Shown piece after piece: positions 34,469 to 43,359 of a stretch of 64,000 nt of DNA. The stretch's first letter is position 1. Each line of letters begins with the position of its first letter. The notes beneath the pieces were generated by a model. That model ran no database searches. It was given only the letters and a program-made list of their open reading frames with translations, and was not told the DNA's origin. The translations under genes and the position numbers were made by a program. Source of the stretch: an uncultured Bariatricus sp. (lineage in GTDB: Bacteria; Bacillota; Clostridia; Lachnospirales; Lachnospiraceae); contig CAKRCD010000006.1 in assembly GCA_934307065.1 (NCBI GenBank), positions 1 through 64,000 on the forward strand, written 5' to 3'.

Positions 34469-35503
34469 TTATATGATTTCCAGCAAGATGTCAACCACTC
34501 CGCCGCAAACCATTCCTTCTTCTTCCGCAGTTTGTCCTGTCATATCAACATGGATTAATTTCGCCTGCTCTTTTTTCTCCCGCATCAGCAGAAGCGCACT
34601 TCGGATGACCTCTGCTTCTACACAGCCGCCTCCTATGGTTTCTATACAGGTGCCATCTTCGAACACCAGCATTTTCGTGCCTTCTTTTCTCGGTGTGGAA
34701 CCTCTGCGTCCCACAATCGTTGCCAGCGTTTTCTGTAGTCCCTGCTCTTCCGCTCTTTCCATCCCTGCTAAAATACTATCATTAAATCCACCGATATGCT
34801 TTTCCTGATTTCTCAGTTGAATAATCTCTGCCAGAATGGAAACCGCAATCTCTTCCGGGGTCTCTGCACCAATCCGCAGTCCCACCGGGGTATATACCGC
34901 CTCTATTTTTTCTCTTGCTATACCCTTCTCCACAAGAGTTTCCTTCATTCTCGCAACTCTGGCATGGCTGCCCATCATGCCGATGTATGCATGCGGTTTC
35001 TCCATGGCTATTTCCAAACAGGTCTGGTCAAATCGGTGTCCTCTTGTCACGATAACAAAATATGTATCTTTGTCCCCCGGAATCTGTTTCAGTCCGTTTT
35101 CAAAAGAATCGCAAATGACTCTTGATACCCCAATGCTTCTGGCTGTCTCTGCAAACTTTGGTCTGTCCTCCAGTAACGTCACATCAAATTCTGTCATCAA
35201 TGCCAGCCTCGCCACTGCAATTCCTACGTGACCGCCTCCGCAAATTACCATTTTCTTATTATAAACCATACCTTCACTAAATACTCGTACCCCTTCTATT
35301 TGAACTTGTCCATTTGGTATGTTGCTTTTATCTATCGTCTGCTGCTCATGTGCCGCAAAAAATCCATTGTCTGCTGACTTCCAACTTAATTTTCCGTCCG
35401 ATACCAGCGCCCTTTCCCCTATATAGTCCCCGTTCAATACGGTCAGAACCTTCTTGTCAGAACCGCTTGTCTGTGCTGTAAATTGTTCCAAAAATGTTCC
35501 CAT
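34469..35503 (-). CDS. XdhC-family Mo-cofactor insertion protein, reversed domain order
   Basis: Accessory factor that helps load (sulfurated) molybdenum cofactor into Xdh-type hydroxylases; 344 residues. A Rossmann XdhC_C domain lies at about 80-235 ([53 protein letters not shown]) and a CoxI/XdhC domain at about 255-340 ([33 protein letters not shown]). Typical XdhC has CoxI first. The first 75 residues resemble no domain I can name. It overlaps the context of xdhA closely (1 bp gap, weak ribosome site), suggesting coupled translation. Confidence 0.88.
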   Translation of the reverse strand: MGTFLEQFTAQTSGSDKKVLTVLNGDYIGERALVSDGKLSWKSADNGFFAAHEQQTIDKSNIPNGQVQIEGVRVFSEGMVYNKKMVICGGGHVGIAVARLALMTEFDVTLLEDRPKFAETARSIGVSRVICDSFENGLKQIPGDKDTYFVIVTRGHRFDQTCLEIAMEKPHAYIGMMGSHARVARMKETLVEKGIAREKIEAVYTPVGLRIGAETPEEIAVSILAEIIQLRNQEKHIGGFNDSILAGMERAEEQGLQKTLATIVGRRGSTPRKEGTKMLVFEDGTCIETIGGGCVEAEVIRSALLLMREKKEQAKLIHVDMTGQTAEEEGMVCGGVVDILLEII

Positions 35504-35504
35504 C

Positions 35505-37778
35505 TTATTTTACCAGTCCCATCGCAATCTGTTCACTCGTAATTGGAAGTTCATTGAACCACAATCCCGTAGCATTAGCAATCGCATGTGTAATAGCCGG
35601 AAGTGGCGTATTAATCACGACTTCACCTATAGACTTCGCCCCAAACGGTCCTGTCTCTTCATGGCTTGGCGCAAATTCAACCCGGATTTTTCCCATGTCC
35701 AGTCTGGTAGGAATCTTATACTGCATCAGAGAATTGTTCATCATCTGTCCTTTATCCGTATACTGGATGTTCTCACAAAGGGTCATTCCGATTCCCTGTA
35801 CAATTCCCCCTTCCGCCTGTACTCTTGCAAGGTTCGGATTGATAACTGTACCACAATCCACCACTGCCGCGTAATCCAGAATTTCTACATGTCCGGTCTC
35901 TTTGTCCAGTTCAATTTCAACCGCACCAACCATATATGGCGGTGGAGAAACTGGGGAACTATGACTTTCCGTTACCTGAAGCGCCTGATTGCAGGCACAC
36001 ATGGAAGCCGTTCCAATCTCTTCTAAGGTTACCGCATTTCCATTTTCCAGATTCCGTGCAATATGTCCATCAAACTCTACCTTTTCTTCCTCACATTTCA
36101 ACATGGTTGCTGCCAGCTTCCTTATCTGTTCCTGCAACTTAAGGCATGCTTTCTCCACAGCTTTTCCTGTAATATAAGTGGTACTTGATGCGTAAGAACC
36201 TGAGTCATACGGAGAAGTATCCGTGTCTGCCCCTGACACAATAATCTGGTCTACGGAACAGTCCAGACATTCTGCTGCCATCTGGGCGAGAATGGTGTCG
36301 CACCCGGTTCCCATATCTGCTGCCGCAATGGTAAGTGTATAAATGCCATCCTCCGTCAGCTTAATCGTAGCCGAGCCTACATCTACCCCGGAAATACCGG
36401 AGCCCTGCATTGCCATTCCGATTCCTACACTGCGAACCTTTCCATTTCCCATATCACAGCAAGGATATTTCTCATCCCATCCTATCATTTCTTTAACCCG
36501 CGCAAGGCATCTGTCCAATGCACAGCTATTTGCAGTTTCGCCATAATAAGCTGGCATCAACTGCCCTTCCCGAACCATATTCTGCATACGTAGCTCAATC
36601 GGATCTCTTCCCAGCTTTGCAGCCAGCTTATTGACCGTGGTTTCTACCGCAAACAATCCCTGTGTTGCTCCGTAACCCCGATATGCACCGGCTGCCATCT
36701 GATTGGTATATACCACATCATAAGCAAACCGATGTGCTTCTGCATCACTATAGAGGGGAATGGATTTGTGACCGGAAAGTCCTACCGTTGTCGGTCCATG
36801 TTCTCCATAAGCCCCTGTATTTGACAGGGTATATACATCAATTGCCCGAATCCTTCCGTCTTTGTCTGCCCCCATTTTCACAGTCACTTCCATCTCATGA
36901 CGCGGGGAAGACGCAATCTGCGACTCTTCTCTGGTAAATAATATCTTTGATGGTTTTCCTGTTTTCCATGTCACGAAGGCAGGATAAATTTCGGATACTA
37001 CCGTCTGCTTTGCGCCAAATCCACCACCGATACGTCCCTTGAATACGCGCACCTTTGATTTGGGAATGCCAAGAGCTGCCGCCACAATCCGCCGTGCATG
37101 ATATACAATCTGGGTAGAGCTTAACACATTTAATCTGCCATAAGCGTCTACAAAACAAACTGTACGGAACGTTTCCATCATGGCCTGCTGACAGGCCTTT
37201 GTGTGATAGGTTTCTTCCAGTACAATATCACAATCTGCCAGCACTGCATCTACATCTCCATGTTCTGTCTCATCATGGGCACATAGATTCCGTTTATTAT
37301 CTGCCCCTACCGGGCAAAGGGATTTCCAGTTATCCTCTGGATGAACAAGAACCGCATTATCCTTTGCCGTATGAAAATCTAACACTGCAGGAAGTACCTG
37401 ATATTTCACTTTTATCAGTTTCAGTGCTTTGTCCACACACGCATCATTTTCTCCTGCCACAATCGCTACCGGGTCGCCTACAAACCGCACCTGTTTGTCC
37501 AACAGCAGACGGTCATAAGGGCTTGGCTCCGGATATGTCTGCCCTGCATTAGTAAACCGTTCCTGCGGCACATCCTTCCACGTATAGATGGCTTCGATTC
37601 CCGGAACTTTCATTGCAACATCCGTCTTAATCTCCTCTATCAGAGCATTTGCATGTGGACTGCGGAGTAACTTTACAACCAGACAGTCCTTTGGTGCCAT
37701 ATCATTGGTAAATACCGGTTTCCCCGTAATCAATGCCATGGCGTCTTTCTTTCGAACAGGGGTCCCTACTACTCGCAT
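35505..37778 (-). CDS. xanthine dehydrogenase-type molybdenum hydroxylase, Mo-binding subunit
   Basis: Large catalytic subunit, 757 residues, xanthine oxidase family. Ald_Xan_dh domains run 1-130 and 140-740. Cofactor and active-site segments seen: GRIGGGFGAKQ, MAAGAYRGYGATQ, GSYASSTTYITGKAV and the catalytic Glu in GPFGAKSIGEVV. Its neighbours (NCS2 permease, Xpt, YqeB/YqeC) indicate a purine substrate such as xanthine or hypoxanthine and a selenium-dependent form, but substrate is inference. The selenium in such enzymes is a labile cofactor atom, not selenocysteine, and no in-frame UGA is needed. Starts with GGGAGGTGCCGT-ATG, overlapping the Fe-S gene by 10 bp. Confidence 0.92.
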   Translation of the reverse strand: MRVVGTPVRKKDAMALITGKPVFTNDMAPKDCLVVKLLRSPHANALIEEIKTDVAMKVPGIEAIYTWKDVPQERFTNAGQTYPEPSPYDRLLLDKQVRFVGDPVAIVAGENDACVDKALKLIKVKYQVLPAVLDFHTAKDNAVLVHPEDNWKSLCPVGADNKRNLCAHDETEHGDVDAVLADCDIVLEETYHTKACQQAMMETFRTVCFVDAYGRLNVLSSTQIVYHARRIVAAALGIPKSKVRVFKGRIGGGFGAKQTVVSEIYPAFVTWKTGKPSKILFTREESQIASSPRHEMEVTVKMGADKDGRIRAIDVYTLSNTGAYGEHGPTTVGLSGHKSIPLYSDAEAHRFAYDVVYTNQMAAGAYRGYGATQGLFAVETTVNKLAAKLGRDPIELRMQNMVREGQLMPAYYGETANSCALDRCLARVKEMIGWDEKYPCCDMGNGKVRSVGIGMAMQGSGISGVDVGSATIKLTEDGIYTLTIAAADMGTGCDTILAQMAAECLDCSVDQIIVSGADTDTSPYDSGSYASSTTYITGKAVEKACLKLQEQIRKLAATMLKCEEEKVEFDGHIARNLENGNAVTLEEIGTASMCACNQALQVTESHSSPVSPPPYMVGAVEIELDKETGHVEILDYAAVVDCGTVINPNLARVQAEGGIVQGIGMTLCENIQYTDKGQMMNNSLMQYKIPTRLDMGKIRVEFAPSHEETGPFGAKSIGEVVINTPLPAITHAIANATGLWFNELPITSEQIAMGLVK

Positions 37779-38242
37779 ACGGCACCTCCCTTTTTTCTAT
37801 ATTCCATAAAAGCATGAATTCCTCGAAGCTGTCCTTCATACCCGGAGCATCTGCACAGATTTCCTGCCAGATATTCCTTGATTTCTTCATCCGTCGGATT
37901 CTCATTTTCACGAAAAAGTGCAATGGCATTCATAATCATTCCCGGATTGCAGAACCCACACTGTTCCGCGCCTTGATCCGCAATAAATGTTCCAAATTCT
38001 TCTGCTTCTTTTTGTAATCCTTCTAAAGTATCTACTTTATGCCCGTCTGCCCGTGCCGCCAGAACGGAACAGGAAAGTACTGGTTGTTCATCGAAAAACA
38101 CCGTACAAAGACCACAGTTTGCAGTCTCACATCCACATTTCACACTATAACAGCCATGGTTTCTCACAAAATCAAGCAGCAACATATCCGGACTGATTTC
38201 ATCTACAATTTTCTTGCCATTTAATATCAAACTAATCTGCAT
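37769..38242 (-). CDS. xanthine dehydrogenase-type [2Fe-2S] subunit
   Basis: Electron-transfer subunit of 157 residues. The plant-type ferredoxin domain (about 1-75) has cluster Cys in CGCETANCGLC and a later Cys (LSCSV); the helical domain (about 80-157) has CGFCNPG and NLCRCSGYE for the second cluster. Order and spacing match the small subunit of three-part molybdenum hydroxylases. It overlaps the FAD subunit gene by 11 bp and the Mo subunit gene by 10 bp. Confidence 0.95.
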   Translation of the reverse strand: MQISLILNGKKIVDEISPDMLLLDFVRNHGCYSVKCGCETANCGLCTVFFDEQPVLSCSVLAARADGHKVDTLEGLQKEAEEFGTFIADQGAEQCGFCNPGMIMNAIALFRENENPTDEEIKEYLAGNLCRCSGYEGQLRGIHAFMEYRKKGGAVCE

Positions 38243-39056
38243 ATTCTTTCAGTCCTTTCTCTTCTCGAATTCTCTCTAATCCTCGTTTTATCAGTACCTT
38301 TGCCAGATGGCTCCGGTATTCGGCACTTCCGCGCATATTGCTTTCTGTCGGAACCTGAGAAGCCATTTCTTTTGCAATGGCTTCTATTTCTGCAGCTGTA
38401 CAGATCTCTCCATCTAATACAGTCTTCCACTCTGATTTTACCGGTACACGCATAGCCTCCATCGGCCGTGCACCCACAGTTACTACCAATTTACCTACCG
38501 TGTCCCCGATTCCAACTGCGAGAACCGGGAAATCTGTCTTTGTGTTCCTATGTGTCAGGTAAGCAAACCTGCCACCTGTTTTCTTCACAATTACCCGCAC
38601 AAGGATATCCTTATCTCTCTTCATTTTCACAAATTCTTCCAGAGGAAGAATGCCGCCTTTATACAACTCAACATAAGTATCCATTGCCAAAAAGCAAGTC
38701 AGCACATCTGAGAATCCGAATCGGCCAAAAATACTTCCTCCAATGGTAGCCAGATTACGGAACTGCACTCCTACAATATCCTTTACACAGGCTCTTACTG
38801 CACCATTGCTATATTTTTCCAGGCCTTCATGAAGCTCTAGCTGACGGAGTGTCGTCATGCATCCGATGGAAAATTCTTCCTCATTTTCCTCTATCGTATC
38901 CAGTTCAAGCCCCGATAAATCAATCGCAGTCTGCACTTGTGCATTGCTCATCCGCATCCAGAGCATTCCTCCAATGATACGATTGGTCCGTTTCTGATTC
39001 AGTTCATACGCCTGCTCCAGACTTTCCGCTTTCACATATTCTTTTATCTTTATCAT
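38232..39056 (-). CDS. xanthine dehydrogenase-type FAD subunit
   Basis: FAD-binding medium subunit of the molybdenum hydroxylase, 274 residues. FAD contacts lie in RIIGGMLWMRMS and in the NLATIGGSIFGRFGFSD block, the usual A-T-I-G-G-N-like site; the C-terminal CO_dehydrogenase flavoprotein domain includes SNMRGSAEYRSHLAKVLI. It starts 15 bp after the permease gene. No pyrimidine-type Fe-S insertion is present. Confidence 0.93.
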   Translation of the reverse strand: MIKIKEYVKAESLEQAYELNQKRTNRIIGGMLWMRMSNAQVQTAIDLSGLELDTIEENEEEFSIGCMTTLRQLELHEGLEKYSNGAVRACVKDIVGVQFRNLATIGGSIFGRFGFSDVLTCFLAMDTYVELYKGGILPLEEFVKMKRDKDILVRVIVKKTGGRFAYLTHRNTKTDFPVLAVGIGDTVGKLVVTVGARPMEAMRVPVKSEWKTVLDGEICTAAEIEAIAKEMASQVPTESNMRGSAEYRSHLAKVLIKRGLERIREEKGLKEYAD

Positions 39057-39071
39057 TACAAGTACCTTCCA

Positions 39072-40469
39072 CTAATTCTTTTCCGTTTTTGGTAATACGA
39101 TATTAAAAATAATTGCAACCAATGCCGCCGGCACAATACCAGAACCACCAAAAATAAGCTGAATGGTAGCTGGCAGATGACTCAACACCCCTGAATTAGA
39201 TCCAATTCCATATCCCAGTCCAAGTGCCACCGATACTATCGTTATACTTCTTGTATCCAATGGGTCTTTGGTAATTAACTGAATTCCGCTTACCACAATT
39301 GATGAGAACATCATTACTGCAGCTCCGCCAAGTACACTCTGAGGCATAATGGAAATCAATGCAGCCAGTTTCGGGAACAATCCACAAAGAATCAGGAATA
39401 CTGCTCCTACTGCCAGTGCAAAACGGTTGACAATCTTTGTCATGGTTACCAGACCAACATTCTGACTGAAAGAAGTATTTGGGAGCACTCCCAAAAGTGC
39501 CGCAAAGCTAGAACCGATTCCATCACAAATCACACCACCGGATAATTCAGTATCCGTTGCCTCTCTACCCATTCCACCTTCCATCACTCCGGAAATATCT
39601 CCCACAGTCTCTACTGCAGTCACAACAAACATAATCAATACCGGAATCACTGCCCGAAGGTCAAACACCGGTTTTACCGGTAACAGCTTCGGAATTGCAA
39701 ACCAGTCTGCCTGTGCAACCTTGTCCCAGTTAAGCACCCACGCTTTGGTAAATTCTACCCCTTCTGCTGTCACTCCCGTTGTTGGAAGAAAAACTGCCAT
39801 AATAGCAGCCACAATATAACCCACAATAATTCCTATCAAGATAGAAGATGCACTGGTAATTCCCTTTGTTCCATGCTTTAAAGCTACAATCACAATCAGC
39901 ACGATTGTGCCCAGACACAGATTTTCAACAGAGCCAAAATCATTTGCCGCATTTCCACCACCGAAGGAGTTAACCCCAACTGCAATTAAGGAAAGTCCAA
40001 TAGATAGAACTACCGTACCTGTCACAACTGCCGGGAAAAATTTTCGAAGTGGCTTTAGCATAAATCCAAGCACACTTTCGAATAATCCACCGATAATAGA
40101 AGCACACATAATTGCTCCATATGCCAATACACCGCCACCCATTACTTGGGTTACACTGTTAAATACTCCGATAAATCCGGAGCTGGTTCCCATGATAATC
40201 GGTACCTTTCCTCCAATAGGTCCTATGGAATATAACTGCACCAATGTAACAATTCCGGCTACCAGCATAGCATTCTGCAAAAGGCTGACCTGCAAGTCCG
40301 CAAACTCACTTCCTACACCCATTCCACATGCTCCTGTAATAATGAGCAGTGGTGTCAAGTTTCCCACAAACATTGCCAATACATGCTGAAGTCCTAACGG
40401 AATTGCCTTCTTTAACGGTAGTTTCCCATAGAAATCATACTCCGCACCTTTGTTTTCTACTTGATTCAT
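39072..40469 (-). CDS. NCS2 xanthine/uracil-type permease
   Basis: Nucleobase:cation symporter-2 transporter, 465 residues with about fourteen membrane helices. Family marks are GLQHVLAMFVGNLTPLLI, the FIGVFNS region, the substrate motif near AVETVGDISGVMEGG and GVLPNTSFSQNVGLVTMTK. NCS2 members with that last motif carry xanthine or uric acid. It is the first gene of the hydroxylase run and would supply the substrate. An exact inverted repeat lies 63 bp before the start codon. Confidence 0.92.
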   Translation of the reverse strand: MNQVENKGAEYDFYGKLPLKKAIPLGLQHVLAMFVGNLTPLLIITGACGMGVGSEFADLQVSLLQNAMLVAGIVTLVQLYSIGPIGGKVPIIMGTSSGFIGVFNSVTQVMGGGVLAYGAIMCASIIGGLFESVLGFMLKPLRKFFPAVVTGTVVLSIGLSLIAVGVNSFGGGNAANDFGSVENLCLGTIVLIVIVALKHGTKGITSASSILIGIIVGYIVAAIMAVFLPTTGVTAEGVEFTKAWVLNWDKVAQADWFAIPKLLPVKPVFDLRAVIPVLIMFVVTAVETVGDISGVMEGGMGREATDTELSGGVICDGIGSSFAALLGVLPNTSFSQNVGLVTMTKIVNRFALAVGAVFLILCGLFPKLAALISIMPQSVLGGAAVMMFSSIVVSGIQLITKDPLDTRSITIVSVALGLGYGIGSNSGVLSHLPATIQLIFGGSGIVPAALVAIIFNIVLPKTEKN

Positions 40470-40531
40470 TTCTCTTTCCTCCCATATTGTACATAAACAT
40501 TTTACTTTCGTAACGGCTTTGTTACTATACT

Positions 40532-40556
40532 TTTATGATTCAAGTCCAATCATAAA
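40532..40556. repeat. perfect 9-bp inverted repeat before the NCS2 permease gene
   Basis: TTTATGATT and AATCATAAA flank 7 bases in the gap between nth and the permease gene. A second, 5-bp repeat (GTAAC-N6-GTTAC) is at 40510-40525. The position suits an operator or a small RNA structure; no T run follows, so a terminator is unlikely. It does not match a purine riboswitch. Confidence 0.55.
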
Positions 40557-40571
40557 CGCGTAATATGGATG

Positions 40572-41210
40572 CTAAGACACACCCGCTTTTTTACAAATAT
40601 CCTGCAGACAACATTTTTCGCAATATGGTTTCGTCCGGGCTGTGCAGACTTCCCGTCCATGATAAACCAGACGATGACAGAAATCACTACCTTCCTCCGG
40701 TGGCACCAGCTTCCAAAGAGCCATTTCCACTTTCTTTGGTTCCTTGATTCCGTCGACCAGTCCAATACGGTTTACGATTCGAATGCAGTGCGTATCAGTT
40801 ACAATGGCAGGCTTACCAAACACATCTCCCATAATCAGGTTTGCGCTCTTTCTTCCCACACCCGGCAGCTTCAATAAAGCATCAAAGTCTTTCGGAATAT
40901 GCCCCTGATATTCGTCTCTTAGCATTTTCATACATGCACTGATATCCCGTGCCTTGCTTTTCCCAAGCCCACAAGGTCTGACGATTGCCTCAATATCATC
41001 CACATCTGCATCTGCAAGTGCATTTACGCTGGGATACTTTTCAAGCAGGCCCTCTACCACTACGTTGACCCTTGCATCGGTACATTGGGCTGCCAGACGG
41101 ACACTGACCAGCAGTTTCCATGCCTCATCATAATCCAGCGTACAGCCTGCGTCAGGATATTCCTGCTTCAGACGTTCTATTACTTCTAAGGTTCTTTGTT
41201 TCTTTGTCAT
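40572..41210 (-). CDS. nth: endonuclease III
   Basis: DNA glycosylase/AP lyase that removes oxidised pyrimidines, 212 residues. The helix-hairpin-helix (LLKLPGVGRKSANLIMGDVFG) carries the catalytic Lys region, VDTHCIRIVNRIGL holds the catalytic Asp, and four Cys near the end (CTARTKPYCEKCCLQDIC) form the [4Fe-4S] loop. It begins 9 bp after yqeC, inside the hydroxylase accessory genes. Confidence 0.97.
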   Translation of the reverse strand: MTKKQRTLEVIERLKQEYPDAGCTLDYDEAWKLLVSVRLAAQCTDARVNVVVEGLLEKYPSVNALADADVDDIEAIVRPCGLGKSKARDISACMKMLRDEYQGHIPKDFDALLKLPGVGRKSANLIMGDVFGKPAIVTDTHCIRIVNRIGLVDGIKEPKKVEMALWKLVPPEEGSDFCHRLVYHGREVCTARTKPYCEKCCLQDICKKAGVS

Positions 41211-41219
41211 GGTATTCTC

Positions 41220-41888
41220 CTAAAGGGCATAAGATTCCTTTAAAGAAATCAATGCCCCCTTATTCTCATATTTATCTTGTATATTATTTAACATAGTCTG
41301 TCGTTTTTCGTCAAGCAAATCCACCTGATTTATCACATATTGGTAATCACAAACTACATTTTTCCGTTGTCCCCATGGTGCATTCAATACTTCCAGCAAA
41401 TGCTCTTCTGTAACTGTTGTTCCCCGTGTAACACCAAGGCAGTCGATTGCCTGTTCCAGTCTGTGACACACTGCTCCAAAGGGCTGCCCGATAGCACTTG
41501 CCCCGGCAACTCCGATAACCAGATCGGTATATTTCGGCAGAGCCGGTTCTGAAGCGGAAGGAACTTTAAACGGAAGTCTGTGGCTTCCATCTGCCTCCAC
41601 AAGCACCACATCATAGTCTTCCCTTAAGTGCTCCAGCATTTCTTCGCTCACTCCGCTGATTTTTCCGCCTCCGCAGGGAACCCCCACTGGTGTGATTCCA
41701 TCCCGCGTTTCCTCCTGCATATGAGTTGTGGTCGTAACTGCTACACGGAACCCCGCTTCTTTCAATTCTTTTGCCAGGGTAAAAATCAAAATCGTTTTAC
41801 CGCCTGCTCCCACCAAACTGATCACATGATGCTTTTCCGGGACAATCCCCAGATATGTCGTCCAGTTTTCTATCTGTTTTCCAGACAT
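41220..41888 (-). CDS. yqeC: YqeC, selenium-dependent hydroxylase accessory protein
   Basis: Predicted P-loop protein of 222 residues with HVISLVGAGGKTILIFTLAKEL (nucleotide-binding loop), VAVTTTTHMQ and VVLVEADGSHRLPFKVP. YqeC occurs with YqeB, SelD and a MocA-like protein in genomes with selenium-dependent molybdenum hydroxylases (the association described by Haft and Self). Its reaction is unknown. Start at 41888 overlaps the end of yqeB by 19 bp; the longer open frame to 41921 lacks a ribosome site. Confidence 0.92.
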   Translation of the reverse strand: MSGKQIENWTTYLGIVPEKHHVISLVGAGGKTILIFTLAKELKEAGFRVAVTTTTHMQEETRDGITPVGVPCGGGKISGVSEEMLEHLREDYDVVLVEADGSHRLPFKVPSASEPALPKYTDLVIGVAGASAIGQPFGAVCHRLEQAIDCLGVTRGTTVTEEHLLEVLNAPWGQRKNVVCDYQYVINQVDLLDEKRQTMLNNIQDKYENKGALISLKESYAL

Positions 41889-42661
41889 AATACCGCCTCC
41901 AATACTCCTCCTGCAATACATCTCGCCTTATCGGAAATTGTATTACAGTTTTCCTTTTCTTCCAGACGAGGGTCAATGTCTGCCATCTTATATCCCTTTG
42001 TCACTGGGAATCCTTCTGGCAGTATCCCTCGTAAAACCCCCGAAATTTCTGCACAAACAGGTATCCCTCCTATCTGTGCAACCTGCTCTCCTTTATTTAT
42101 CTGTTCTCCTATCCTCCTCGGATGCCGGATTTTTCCTTCCACCGGTGCGTATATTACCCGTTCTGTGTCATAGTCCCCTATCTTACCGGGTTTCCCCGTA
42201 TTAGGAATGGCATGACCCGAATAATAAATCCGTCCCAGATTGTGTCCCCGCATGGTTTCAATTACAGCATCTACATCTTCCCCTGCTGTAAATCCCGGCC
42301 CAAGTCCTATAGTAATCGCTGCCATATTCCTGGTAGTTCCCATATTCCTCTTGGCAAGGATTGCATCCACCAATATCTTCGGTTTCCAATCTCGCAAAAT
42401 TGTGCATTCCGGGTCAACCACAACAGGAATCCTGCCTGCCCCCAAAGCCTCTGCAATCTCAGATTTTTCGGCAAGACAGGCTGTAATCCCCTCAACCGTG
42501 ACTTCGCCACTATACACCGCCTCGGAAAACGCAACCTTTCTCCGAATCGCAGAAGGACGTTCACACTCCAGTGCAATAACAGGAAATCCTGCTGCATGCA
42601 ACTTTGCAATGGTGCCACTGGCAATATCGCCGGCGCCACGCACCACTACTAAATCTCTCAT
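41870..42661 (-). CDS. yqeB: YqeB, selenium-dependent Mo cofactor protein
   Basis: Protein of 263 residues of the EF2563/YqeB family, part of the selenium-dependent molybdenum hydroxylase set. It begins VVVRGAGDIASGTIAKLHAAG (a Rossmann-like nucleotide motif), has ITIGLGPGFTAGEDVDAVIETMRGHNLG and an E-R-V/I-YAPVEGKIRH C-terminal segment. Function is thought to be in the selenium form of the cofactor, but no reaction is established. Starts with CAGGGAGTTT-ATG; yqeC overlaps its end. Confidence 0.93.
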   Translation of the reverse strand: MRDLVVVRGAGDIASGTIAKLHAAGFPVIALECERPSAIRRKVAFSEAVYSGEVTVEGITACLAEKSEIAEALGAGRIPVVVDPECTILRDWKPKILVDAILAKRNMGTTRNMAAITIGLGPGFTAGEDVDAVIETMRGHNLGRIYYSGHAIPNTGKPGKIGDYDTERVIYAPVEGKIRHPRRIGEQINKGEQVAQIGGIPVCAEISGVLRGILPEGFPVTKGYKMADIDPRLEEKENCNTISDKARCIAGGVLEAVLCLENR

Positions 42662-42677
42662 AAACTCCCTGTCCCTT

Positions 42678-42800
42678 CTACATTACTTTTCTATCCCATA
42701 CCGTATCCAGAAATCCCGGCTGGTCTCTGTCCCATGCTTCCATCTCTGAATCCAAATGTACGATAATCTCCTCTCTGCCCTGTCTGATGCATATCCTCAC
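42678..42800 (-). CDS. possible 40-residue small protein
   Basis: A GTG-started frame of 40 codons between the ArsC-like gene (4 bp) and yqeB (16 bp). It reads like real coding (REEIIVHLDSEMEAWDRDQP, then GFLDTVWDRKVM), with an acidic helical centre and no homolog that I recognise. AGGAG is one base before the GTG, too close for a normal site. It may be a small operon protein or the end of a lost gene. Confidence 0.35.
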   Translation of the reverse strand: MRICIRQGREEIIVHLDSEMEAWDRDQPGFLDTVWDRKVM

Positions 42801-42804
42801 ACTC

Positions 42805-43155
42805 CTATTTCAGCAGTTCACTCCACTGGTCTTCTTTGAACCCGGTAAATACTTTACTCTCTGTCACAAGCACCGGACGCTTTACCAGCATCCCATCTGT
42901 AGCAAGAAGCTGATACTGCTCTTCCTCACTCATATTTGGAAGCTTGTCCTTAAGTCCCAGTTCTTTATATAAATTCCCACTGGTATTAAAAAATCGTTTT
43001 AATGGCATCCCGCTTTTCTTGTGCCACTCTTTTAACTCCTCTGCTGTAGGATTCTCTGATTTTATATCACGGTCTGTATAGATAAAATGATTGTCATCTA
43101 ACCATTTCTTTGCCTTTTTACATGTTGAACACTTTGGATATTCGATAAATAACAT
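42805..43155 (-). CDS. ArsC/Spx-family thioredoxin-like protein
   Basis: Cytoplasmic protein of 116 residues in the ArsC (YffB/MgsR-type) family. The N-terminal site is YPKCSTCKKAKKWLD, a CxxC variant of the CX(N)5R arsenate reductase loop, and the C-terminal part has MLVKRPVLV, the family's Arg. CxxC and lack of the full arsenate-binding set make a thiol redox or regulator role likelier than arsenate reduction. I start at 43155, which has AGGAGGCACAAA. It is first in the yqeB-yqeC-nth transcript. Confidence 0.85.
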   Translation of the reverse strand: MLFIEYPKCSTCKKAKKWLDDNHFIYTDRDIKSENPTAEELKEWHKKSGMPLKRFFNTSGNLYKELGLKDKLPNMSEEEQYQLLATDGMLVKRPVLVTESKVFTGFKEDQWSELLK

Positions 43156-43226
43156 TTTGTGCCTCCTCTTTCCCATACTTGCTAAACAAAAATAAAACAC
43201 TCGAATGTAATGAAATACTTTCCACT

Positions 43227-43255
43227 ATTATAATTTATTTCTATTTCAGGTGCAA
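43227..43255 (-). promoter_or_regulatory. promoter of the ArsC-like/yqeB/yqeC/nth operon
   Basis: TTGCAC (43250-43255) and TATAAT (43227-43232), 17 bp apart on the minus strand, just after the ftsH terminator. Confidence 0.75.
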
Positions 43256-43257
43256 TG

Positions 43258-43317
43258 TTAAAAGTACCGCAAAATCTGCAGAATATGCTTGTTATTCTTA
43301 TAGATTTCGCGGCACTT
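43258..43317 (-). terminator. terminator after ftsH
   Basis: Minus-strand stem AAGTGCCGCGAAATCT / AGATTTTGCGGTACTT, 16 bp with two G-T pairs, a further AGAATA / TATTCT stem inside, then TTTTAAC. Confidence 0.8.
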
Positions 43318-43359
43318 CCTTGTGCATTTTTCTTTTTTATGTTTTATGTTTCTTTCGTT

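Noticed and set aside
35505..37778. Selenocysteine codon in the Mo subunit
   Set aside because: The frame is complete without UGA; selenium in this class is a labile cofactor atom.
40470..40571. Purine riboswitch before the xanthine permease
   Set aside because: The conserved joining-loop sequences of the purine aptamer are absent; only inverted repeats are seen.
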